5,108 nt of DNA from Myxococcota bacterium (lineage in GTDB: Bacteria > Myxococcota_C > UBA6777). A model generated the notes under the pieces. The model worked only from the letters and a program-made list of their open reading frames with translations, had not been told where the DNA came from and searched no databases. A program made the translations under genes and the position numbers. Location of the stretch: contig CAUJFU010000371.1 in NCBI GenBank assembly GCA_963169055.1, positions 1-5,108 of the forward strand, read 5' to 3'. Every line of letters starts with the position of its first letter. Position 1 is the first letter of the stretch. This document shows, piece by piece, positions 1 through 5,108 of this stretch.

Positions 1-1736
1 AACACACCGATCGAACCCGTCAAACACCACGGGCTGCTGATGATCCGCTCCGTCCCACACGCCACATAATACCCGCCCGAAGCCGCGTAGCTTTCGAGAA
101 AAGCCACCACAGGCTTTTCTTCGCTCAGTTGCCGCAGCGCATACCAGATCGCCTCCGAAGCCGTCGCCGCCCCACCCCGCGAATCGATCAACGCCACCAC
201 GCCCTTCACACTCGAATCATAACAAAGCTCCTCGATGATCTCCGTCAGACGATCACTCGATGCCGCTTCCTCCCCGCCCATCACAGGATTGGGCGTCTCC
301 TCCTCCTGAATCGTCCCCACAATCGGCAAGATCGCGATCGTCGGCGTTCGACGCAGCCGCGTCCAACGCAACCAACGCGGTTGACGCGATAAAAATTCGT
401 CCAGATCCATCAGCGGAAGATCCTCGTCCTCGATTGGCTCCGTATCTTCCGCCTTTTTGGATGGCTGCTCAGTCCCCGTACCTTCGGGCTTTTTCGCTTC
501 CGCTACAACTTCCGCAGCATCCGCATTTTTAGAATCCGCCACAGCTTCCCCAGCTTCTGTGCTTTTCGATGCCTCGATTGCCTCCGCATCTTCGGGCGTT
601 TGAGCAGGCTCAACAACCTCCCCATCTTCGGGCGTTTGAGCAGGCTCGATAACCTCCCCATCTTCGGGCTTTTGAGCAGTCTCGATAACCTCCCCATCTT
701 CGGGCGTTTGAGCGATCTCGACAACCTCCCCATCTTCGGGCTTTTGAGCAGCCTCGATAATCTCCGCATCTTCGGTCTTTTTGTCCGTTTCCGAAAATAC
801 GCGTTCGCTCGAAGGTTCGGCCTGATCAGAGGGAGAGGTTTGAGGGGAAGCCAACGCACGAGATTTGTTTTTTTTGCGATGTTTGCGCTTTTTACGGCGT
901 TCCGCTTCCTCGATCATATGCTTTTGGGCGTCTTCGGGCGATGGATAGGGCTGTTTGTCGTGGCCTTCGAGAAAGAAAAAGGTGGAGTGGTCAGGGAAGC
1001 GAATGGCATCGATCAGGCCGGATTGAAGGGCTTCTTGAGGAGAGAACACGCCACGGTCGAAGATCGCAGCGATCTCTTCGGTGGTGCGTTGTTTGCTTTT
1101 TGCGATGCGCTCGAAACAGAGCGCCCGATAATCGGCGATCAGCTCGTCGAGATCTTGGCGATTGGTTGCAGAAGGATAAGCGCGTGTAAACAGTTCGGGG
1201 GCGTTTTTGTGTTTTCCCTGCTGGATAAAGTCTGGTTTGATTCCAAGGTGTTGGAGCATCTCTCCAAAAAAGAAAGGGGAGAGCGCGGGACTGTGCAAAA
1301 AGACGGGTGCAGCGGGCGATATCACCAGTTTATCGGCGGCGGTGGCCAGATACACCTCGCTGAGCGTGAGTTGTTTTGGGACGATCGCGACAGATTTTCC
1401 CGTGTCACGGAACTTTTGAAGGGCGAGGCGCAGTTCTTCGAGAGCCGGCCAATCGGCTTGAAGGTGTTCGATGGTACAAACAATCCCTTTGACTCGATTG
1501 GATCGACCGATGGTTTCGAGAGATTCGCGCCACTCGTCCAGCGTCAGATCAAGGGCTTCGCCTCTCCAACGCTGCAACAAGCTCAGATGATGCCATCGTG
1601 GAAGTGTTTCGCGGAGGTTGACCAGCAACAACCGCCCTTTCTTGGGCGGAAAGAATGCGCGTGCCACGTTAAAAGGAAAGAAAAAGATCGTGCGCAAAAG
1701 GTTCCAAATCAACAAAGCGGGCCATCGGAGCAACAT
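1..1736 (-). CDS. sppA: Signal peptide peptidase SppA, two-domain S49 serine protease, 3' end cut by window edge
   Basis: A continuous frame runs from ATG at 1736 to the left edge, giving 578 complete codons without a stop. Residues 1-29 form a hydrophobic N-terminal anchor rich in Leu, Trp and Phe, followed by a basic stop (PPKKGR). Residues about 80-247 form the N-terminal S49 domain, with VKGIV, a GKHKNA motif and a closing SGLIDAI motif. Lys177 in GKHKNA matches the catalytic Lys209 of E. coli SppA (GKYKSA). The C-terminal S49 domain starts near residue 464 (TIAILPIVGTI) and contains DSRGG (518-522), AASGGYYVA with nucleophile Ser553, and TGSIGV at the cut end. The family is a membrane-bound, Ser/Lys-dyad protease that degrades cleaved signal peptides in the inner membrane. 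Two things are odd. Lys and Ser are 376 residues apart against 200 in E. coli, because residues 248-458 carry a basic patch and a 12-residue repeat array. The usual SPGG motif reads SRGG. The start is set by a strong Shine-Dalgarno; ATG 1772 and GTG 1820 are in frame but lack one. Family assignment is firm; activity is inferred. Confidence 0.93.
   Translation of the reverse strand, partial: MLLRWPALLIWNLLRTIFFFPFNVARAFFPPKKGRLLLVNLRETLPRWHHLSLLQRWRGEALDLTLDEWRESLETIGRSNRVKGIVCTIEHLQADWPALEELRLALQKFRDTGKSVAIVPKQLTLSEVYLATAADKLVISPAAPVFLHSPALSPFFFGEMLQHLGIKPDFIQQGKHKNAPELFTRAYPSATNRQDLDELIADYRALCFERIAKSKQRTTEEIAAIFDRGVFSPQEALQSGLIDAIRFPDHSTFFFLEGHDKQPYPSPEDAQKHMIEEAERRKKRKHRKKNKSRALASPQTSPSDQAEPSSERVFSETDKKTEDAEIIEAAQKPEDGEVVEIAQTPEDGEVIETAQKPEDGEVIEPAQTPEDGEVVEPAQTPEDAEAIEASKSTEAGEAVADSKNADAAEVVAEAKKPEGTGTEQPSKKAEDTEPIEDEDLPLMDLDEFLSRQPRWLRWTRLRRTPTIAILPIVGTIQEEETPNPVMGGEEAASSDRLTEIIEELCYDSSVKGVVALIDSRGGAATASEAIWYALRQLSEEKPVVAFLESYAASGGYYVACGTERIISSPWCLTGSIGV
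426..785 (-). repeat. Ten in-frame 36-bp (12-residue) tandem repeats inside sppA
   Basis: Read on the minus strand, the array divides without any insertion or deletion into ten units of 12 codons, residues 318-437 of SppA. The core consensus is AQ(K/T)PEDGEV(V/I)E followed by a variable residue. Units at 749-714, 713-678, 677-642 and 641-606 are nearly identical at DNA level. They differ only at codons 3 (AAG/ACG), 10 (GTC/ATC/GTT) and 12. The unit at 605-570 begins to diverge (GGG to GCG, GTT to GCA). The unit at 785-750 on one side and the four units at 569-426 on the other keep the 12-residue phase and acidic pattern but have drifted. The unit at 497-462 is the most altered. The product is a Glu/Asp-rich, probably disordered linker. 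A young homogenised core flanked by old copies fits growth by slippage or unequal exchange. Confidence 0.9.
858..899 (-). other. Lys/Arg-rich patch in the SppA linker, with an A8 tract
   Basis: Residues 280-293 of SppA read RRKKRKHRKKNKSR: eleven Lys/Arg residues plus a His in 14 positions. The patch lies about 25 residues before the acidic repeat array, so the linker is charge-segregated. Its coding strand contains a run of eight A residues (T8 on the plus strand at 868-875), spanning two AAA codons and the start of an AAC codon. The patch follows the N-terminal S49 domain and a short stretch that may be helical (residues about 268-279). Its role is unknown. Contact with acidic membrane lipids, or pairing with the acidic repeats, would be plausible but is not shown. 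Confidence 0.8.
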
Positions 1737-1741
1737 ACACT

Positions 1742-1748
1742 TCACCTC
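1742..1748 (-). promoter_or_regulatory. Ribosome binding site of sppA
   Basis: The minus strand reads GAGGTGA, an uninterrupted match to the anti-Shine-Dalgarno core, with six bases between GAGGTG and the ATG at 1736. This decides the start in favour of 1736 over the in-frame ATG at 1772 and GTG at 1820, neither of which has a comparable site. Confidence 0.75.
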
Positions 1749-1795
1749 AACAAGGAGTCGAGCGCCCAACATCGGACAAACGACGCGAAGCCCCC

Positions 1796-1824
1796 TTGAT
1801 AAGCACGAAACAGAGGCCACACAA
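1796..1824 (-). promoter_or_regulatory. Weak sigma70-like promoter candidate before sppA
   Basis: On the minus strand TTGTGT (1824-1819) and TATCAA (1801-1796) are separated by exactly 17 bases. The -10 box matches the consensus at four of six positions, but the -35 box only at three. The site lies 59 bases upstream of the sppA ATG, in the gap after the lipoprotein gene. It could allow sppA to be expressed independently. The match is weak and could be chance. Confidence 0.25.
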
Positions 1825-1888
1825 GATCAATCGTCATTGGGCGAACAAAGATCAGGAAGGGATGGGGAAGATGGATGCGAAAACAGGA

Positions 1889-4480
1889 TTAGGGACGCGC
1901 TGGGGGAAGCGGAACAAACAGTAGACTTTGGTTTCCATGCGCATCGATCAGGGCTCCGAGTCGAAGCGGCGTAATGGAGGTAGGGAAGCTATCGATCACA
2001 AGGCGCTTTCGGATCTCTTGACGGGATGGGTCAAACAACAAAAGTTGGTTTTTGTAGGGGTCCGTCAGCAAGATATCGCGCCCGTAGGGCTGCATCTGCC
2101 CCGAAAACAGGTCAAGCATCACGGCATATTCAAGGCGGCTTTGAGGATCGATCAGCGCAAAAGCATCGATCTCGTAGAGTCGGCCAAGTTGGGTCAACAA
2201 CGAGAAGCGTTGGTTGGAGCGTTTCAACAATTGTTGTAAACCACTTTGAAGGCCGGGAAGTACGAGCTTTCGAGAGGGTTCGACGGGCTTGGTCGATTGG
2301 GCAGGGAGAGGATACAAGGCAAGAAGCCGAGCCGTTGTGTCAAAGGTTAAGAGATAGGTTTGTTGTTTGTGTTCAAAAAGGCCGATCCCTTGGACTTGTA
2401 GGTTCATGTACTTTGCAGTTAAGCGCAACTGATCGAGAAAAAACAAGCGTGCGGGGTGTGTGTCTTGAAGAAATCGAAGTCGCGTCAACGAAGCGTCTCG
2501 ACAATGCAGCAAGTACAACGTGCTGTTGTAAAACTCGCCGTCACAGATATCTTGTTCTAGCGTGACAAACTGGACGGGTAGATCAGGAGATTGGAGAGAG
2601 CGCACGCCTACACGACGCAAGGACTGATCGAGAAAGATCAGATGATCTTTGTGAAGGCGAACCCATGCGGGCGTTTGGCTCCAATCGATCGCCTTTGGGA
2701 AGTCTTTTCGTTGAAGATCGAGCGCGAGAAGACGCTGTGATTCTTGCTGGAATAGCCATACATAGGGCGTTTGAGACGTTTCATCAGCCACCAACGGCGC
2801 ATGTGAAAAAGCCCCCCATCCCCATTGCAGAAACCCAGAATGTTCGGAAAAAACAAAAGACCGAAGCGTTTTTTCATACCGCAAGGCCGCAAACACACGC
2901 GTTCCTGCAAGAGCGATCGGCGTGCTAGGTTGGCGATAAAGCAACGGGAAAGAGTCTCTCGGCATAAGCTCCGCGCTGGCCCCTAACGAAAAAGCCGAAG
3001 CTTTGGGTTCCAAAGAAGGTCGATGCAAAGAAAGGCGTTGGGTGGTGGTTTGCTGCTGTAAGTCGATCACAAGGAGTTCTTCGCGATCAAGCATCGACAA
3101 GATGGCGGTGTGTCCGAGCAATTGGATATGCCGAGGCGAAGTGCCTTGCGGGACAGAGAGATAGCGCGGTGGGGTGTCGTCGCGCAAAGGAAGAGACCGA
3201 ACCATAATGTTCTTCTCGGATGCGCTAAGCGTCACGAGATAATGCGCGTTGACGGCCATCTCCAACGGTTGTCGGTGAGTACTGCGCGTGACTTCTATGG
3301 TGATCTGCTCCGAAGCGATCGGCTCTTTGCGTGAGAAGTTTGGCGCGATGCGAAATGAAGAGATGTTGTTGGAAAGCGCATTCAACACAAAGAACGATCC
3401 ATCCAAGTGCGCGAGGCGCACAGGGCCCTCTCCCACCGGCATCTTGAGCAAGACAGCCAATTGTTGTTCACGGGGGTGCAAGAACAAAACTTCGTGGGTG
3501 TCAAAACAAGCCACGACAAAACTTTCGCCCCAAAAACGCACAGCGCTCGGCTGTTGACAAGGAAGCTCAAAGCCTTTTTCGGGGGAATGCACTCGCCACG
3601 GATCATGCCGAATCGCAGGAGCAAAGTCGAGCCAATGCAGACGAGCAGGCTGCACGCAAAGAATCGCAGCCTGCGTACCAAGCAGCGCGAGATCACGAGG
3701 CTGACAATCTTTGGGTAGATCGAATGTCCCGATCGGTTGGGGAGAACCGACGCGCAGATCCACAAGTCGCAAGGCGGGTGGGGATGCTTGAAGCAAAAGA
3801 AGATGTTGGCCATTGCTGTGCATCTGGAGAGGGAAAGCAGGCAGCGAAAGCACCGTAGGGAGTTGGTGAAGGCGGCTTAATTGGGGGGTTTGTGGCGTTG
3901 TTTCGGGTCGGTTCGGAAGTTCGGGAAGGCCGTTCGTGATCGAAGGAAGCCAAGGATACGCCACAGAGGGCGCCGAAGGAAACCATGATTCGGGCAGAAC
4001 GGGGGGAGGCAAAGGGCGCTCGATAGGCGGAGGCAAAGCACACAACGCATACAAAGGAGGTGTCCCTTGCCGCAAAGAGAGATCCGCGTAAGCCGCCGAT
4101 GGCGTGGTTCGCGTCCATCGCTGCCGAATAAATCCGATGGTTTGACCTTTCGGACTTCCCAAAGAGTGTTCGGAAAAAGCTTCGACCCACAGATCCACGT
4201 CGCCCACAGGAAGTTGCGGTAAAAAAAAGTCCTCGACTCCGAGCGGAACTTCGACAGCCCGTTCGCGCAACAACGGAGATTGCGTGGCACGTTCTCCCTG
4301 ACAAGCCGCGATCTGAACACGCAACCACCGAACTTGATCCGAGTGAAGTTGTATCCGTAAACGCGGATACAGCGTCTGTATCTGTTCAACAGGCGCGCAG
4401 CTATAAAACCACAATAGCCCTGCACACAAACAGAGCCAACCGCCCCGCGACGAGGCATTCAGCAAAGACGCACGTGTCAT
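1889..4480 (-). CDS. Large lipoprotein with proline-rich stalk and beta-propeller-like C-terminal region, function unknown
   Basis: The product has 863 residues from ATG 4480 and ends at TAA 1891-1889. A GTG at 4495 would add five residues; neither start has a clear Shine-Dalgarno, and ATG gives a normal-length signal peptide. Residues 1-28 are a lipoprotein signal: Arg in the n-region, a WLCLCAGLLW core and lipobox FYSC with lipidated Cys28. Ala, not Asp, follows the Cys, which would favour outer-membrane sorting by the E. coli rule. Residues about 38-145 look like a beta-sandwich. Residues about 148-205 are rich in Pro, with two PPP runs, and probably form a stalk. The remaining 650 residues consist of short beta-strands that repeatedly end in hydrophobic-Asp patterns (EELLVIDL, RLLALDL, QLLLFDP). 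VGEGPVRLAHLDGSFFVLN followed by SNNISSF resembles YVTN-type blades. No catalytic motif is visible. Lipoprotein status is well supported, the propeller fold moderately, and function is not known. Confidence 0.85.
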   Translation of the reverse strand: MTRASLLNASSRGGWLCLCAGLLWFYSCAPVEQIQTLYPRLRIQLHSDQVRWLRVQIAACQGERATQSPLLRERAVEVPLGVEDFFLPQLPVGDVDLWVEAFSEHSLGSPKGQTIGFIRQRWTRTTPSAAYADLSLRQGTPPLYALCALPPPIERPLPPPVLPESWFPSAPSVAYPWLPSITNGLPELPNRPETTPQTPQLSRLHQLPTVLSLPAFPLQMHSNGQHLLLLQASPPALRLVDLRVGSPQPIGTFDLPKDCQPRDLALLGTQAAILCVQPARLHWLDFAPAIRHDPWRVHSPEKGFELPCQQPSAVRFWGESFVVACFDTHEVLFLHPREQQLAVLLKMPVGEGPVRLAHLDGSFFVLNALSNNISSFRIAPNFSRKEPIASEQITIEVTRSTHRQPLEMAVNAHYLVTLSASEKNIMVRSLPLRDDTPPRYLSVPQGTSPRHIQLLGHTAILSMLDREELLVIDLQQQTTTQRLSLHRPSLEPKASAFSLGASAELMPRDSFPLLYRQPSTPIALAGTRVFAALRYEKTLRSFVFSEHSGFLQWGWGAFSHAPLVADETSQTPYVWLFQQESQRLLALDLQRKDFPKAIDWSQTPAWVRLHKDHLIFLDQSLRRVGVRSLQSPDLPVQFVTLEQDICDGEFYNSTLYLLHCRDASLTRLRFLQDTHPARLFFLDQLRLTAKYMNLQVQGIGLFEHKQQTYLLTFDTTARLLALYPLPAQSTKPVEPSRKLVLPGLQSGLQQLLKRSNQRFSLLTQLGRLYEIDAFALIDPQSRLEYAVMLDLFSGQMQPYGRDILLTDPYKNQLLLFDPSRQEIRKRLVIDSFPTSITPLRLGALIDAHGNQSLLFVPLPPARP

Positions 4481-4595
4481 ACCCAAACAACCCACATTCC
4501 AAAAAGGAAGAACACAAAGAAGACAAACCTTGCGCTTTGGGCGGTGTTGTGGTTAGGTGTGAAACATCCGCCTTGTTGTGCAGTTCTCGTCCTTG

Positions 4596-4624
4596 AGGGT
4601 AATCAAGCCAATCCAAGGGGTCAA
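4596..4624 (-). promoter_or_regulatory. Candidate sigma70-like promoter of the lipoprotein gene
   Basis: On the minus strand TTGACC (4624-4619, five of six consensus bases) and TACCCT (4601-4596, which keeps the most conserved T, A and final T) are spaced by 17 bases. Transcription would start near 4589, leaving a leader of about 110 bases before the ATG at 4480. A 6-bp inverted repeat, CCTTGA at 4626-4621 and TCAAGG at 4596-4591, brackets the promoter and could be an operator, though arms this short arise easily by chance. Confidence 0.35.
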
Positions 4625-4709
4625 GGGAGCGCGGAAAAACGCAGTCGTAGCGATACGTCGCCGACGAGGTGGGTGTGAGGTTTGTTTTTCGTATTGATTT
4701 TTGGGGCAT

Positions 4710-4713
4710 GAGG
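4710..4713 (+). promoter_or_regulatory. Ribosome binding site deciding the TPR gene start
   Basis: GAGG lies six bases before ATG 4720. The in-frame ATG at 4708 has only a GGGG run one base upstream, too close to serve as a Shine-Dalgarno. This favours 4720, which also gives a more typical signal-peptide n-region. Confidence 0.5.
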
Positions 4714-4719
4714 TTAGAG

Positions 4720-5108
4720 ATGCTTTGTCGATCCATCCCACAACAAGCTCGTCTCCTTTTGTTGTTTTGCTCGTTCCTTGGTCTTGGGCTGCCCTCTTCC
4801 ACCCCCTGCTTTGCCCAAGCAAACCGCGACTTTGTCACCAACCCTTTCCTCAACAAGGGATTGACGCTTTACAATGATCAGCGTTATCCCGAAGCCACAC
4901 AAGAGTTTCTCAAAGTCTCCACAAACGCCCGATACGTCGTCAGGGAGCGTAACCAAGCCCTCAAGTACCTCGCGTTCATCCAACTGCTGCAACGCAAACC
5001 TGACGAAGCCCGAAACCACTTCATCGAGGCCCTCAAAAATGATCCCAATTTTGAACTCGATTCTGTGCTCGACCCCCCCAAGTTTTTTGCCTTTTTTCAA
5101 GTCGTTCG
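4720..5108 (+). CDS. Secreted TPR-repeat protein, N-terminal part only (right edge of window)
   Basis: The frame gives 129 complete residues and runs off the window. Residues 1-34 are a Sec signal peptide: Arg4 and Arg11, a LLLLFCSFLGLGL core, and FAQA before Asn35, the likely signal peptidase I site. Residues about 43-66 (helix with LYNDQRYPEATQEFLKV) and 78-111 (YLAFIQLLQRKPDEARNHFIEALKNDPNF) fit tetratricopeptide helix pairs, including the Ala of the DEA motif and the terminal DP. The chain then reads LDPPKFFAFF, which resembles the point in periplasmic TPR proteins of Myxococcota-like bacteria where a short TPR unit passes into an 'SPK..F' segment and often a PEGA or other beta domain. 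That continuation cannot be seen here. The protein probably acts as a protein-protein scaffold in the periplasm. It is divergently transcribed from the lipoprotein gene. An alternative start at 4708 adds four residues. Confidence 0.85.
   Translation, partial: MLCRSIPQQARLLLLFCSFLGLGLPSSTPCFAQANRDFVTNPFLNKGLTLYNDQRYPEATQEFLKVSTNARYVVRERNQALKYLAFIQLLQRKPDEARNHFIEALKNDPNFELDSVLDPPKFFAFFQVV

Larger units (their letters stand above)
1737..1888. other. Intergenic gap between the lipoprotein gene and sppA
   Basis: The 152-bp gap lies between two genes on the same (minus) strand. I find no GC-rich hairpin followed by a T run in the transcription direction, so there is no evidence of intrinsic termination after the lipoprotein gene. 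Read-through into sppA is possible. Apart from the sppA ribosome binding site and a weak promoter candidate I see nothing here. Confidence 0.5.
4481..4719. other. Divergent intergenic region between the lipoprotein gene and the TPR gene
   Basis: These 239 bp separate genes transcribed away from each other and should contain both promoters. On the minus strand a plausible sigma70-like site is present. On the plus strand I find no convincing -35/-10 pair before the TPR gene. An 11-bp palindrome, CGTCGCCGACG, sits at 4656-4666. There is no sign of an RNA gene or a riboswitch. The open frame on the minus strand across this gap has no family resemblance and is not called. Confidence 0.6.

Noticed and set aside
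426-785. 36-bp periodic repeats as a CRISPR array
   Set aside because: The units are directly abutting with no spacers, lie in frame inside a protease gene, and drift at third and selected codon positions as coding repeats do.
503-859. A 118-codon minus-strand frame with basic repeats (RPKMGRLS-type)
   Set aside because: It is the +1 reading of the sppA repeat array. A 36-bp period keeps several frames open at once. It matters only as the possible outcome of slippage at the A8 tract.
600-1799. A 399-codon plus-strand open frame opposite sppA
   Set aside because: It is antisense to a gene with clear S49 catalytic motifs. Its N-terminal repeats are only the mirror reading of the 36-bp array, and the product has no sensible composition.
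1737-1820. Earlier sppA starts at GTG 1820 or ATG 1772
   Set aside because: Both are in frame, but neither has a Shine-Dalgarno as good as GAGGTGA before ATG 1736, and the added residues would place a less hydrophobic segment before the membrane anchor.
1889-3813. Several overlapping frames on both strands within the lipoprotein gene
   Set aside because: They are shadows of the 863-residue reading frame, with no ribosome binding sites or family resemblance.
4401-4856. A 151-codon minus-strand frame spanning the divergent intergenic region
   Set aside because: It overlaps the signal-peptide regions of two well-supported genes, has no recognisable motif and has an irregular composition.
4714-5100. 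A 128-codon minus-strand frame opposite the TPR gene
   Set aside because: The plus strand here encodes a signal peptide and TPR helices. The antisense frame has no independent support.

Overview
The window looks like a chromosomal segment of a Gram-negative (diderm) bacterium. The evidence is a lipoprotein with a Lys/Arg-poor but recognisable lipobox signal peptide, a membrane-anchored SppA-type protease and a secreted TPR protein with a Sec signal peptide. Base composition is moderate (near 50% GC by eye). The combination of a large beta-propeller lipoprotein and a secreted short-TPR protein is typical of the Myxococcota/Deltaproteobacteria-like lineages, but that placement is an inference from gene style and not from a marker gene.

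Layout. Positions 1-1736 (minus strand) hold most of an sppA-like gene whose 3' end lies outside the window. It encodes a two-domain S49 signal peptide peptidase with Lys177 and Ser553 in the expected catalytic motifs. Its two protease domains are separated by an unusually long linker: a strongly basic patch followed by ten in-phase 12-residue acidic repeats. Positions 1889-4480 (minus strand) hold a large outer-membrane-type lipoprotein with an N-terminal beta-rich domain, a proline-rich stalk and a long C-terminal region of beta-propeller type. Positions 4720-5108 (plus strand) hold the start of a secreted TPR protein that runs off the right edge. The 152-bp gap between the lipoprotein gene and sppA shows no convincing terminator, so the two may be partly co-transcribed. 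The 239-bp gap at 4481-4719 is a divergent promoter region.

All three products act at or beyond the inner membrane: envelope proteolysis (SppA degrades cleaved signal peptides and membrane-protein fragments), a surface or periplasm-facing lipoprotein scaffold, and a periplasmic TPR protein. Nothing in the sequence ties them into one pathway. I see no mobile element, RNA gene, CRISPR array, toxin-antitoxin pair or defence system. The most unusual feature is the repeat-bearing, charge-segregated linker inside SppA.
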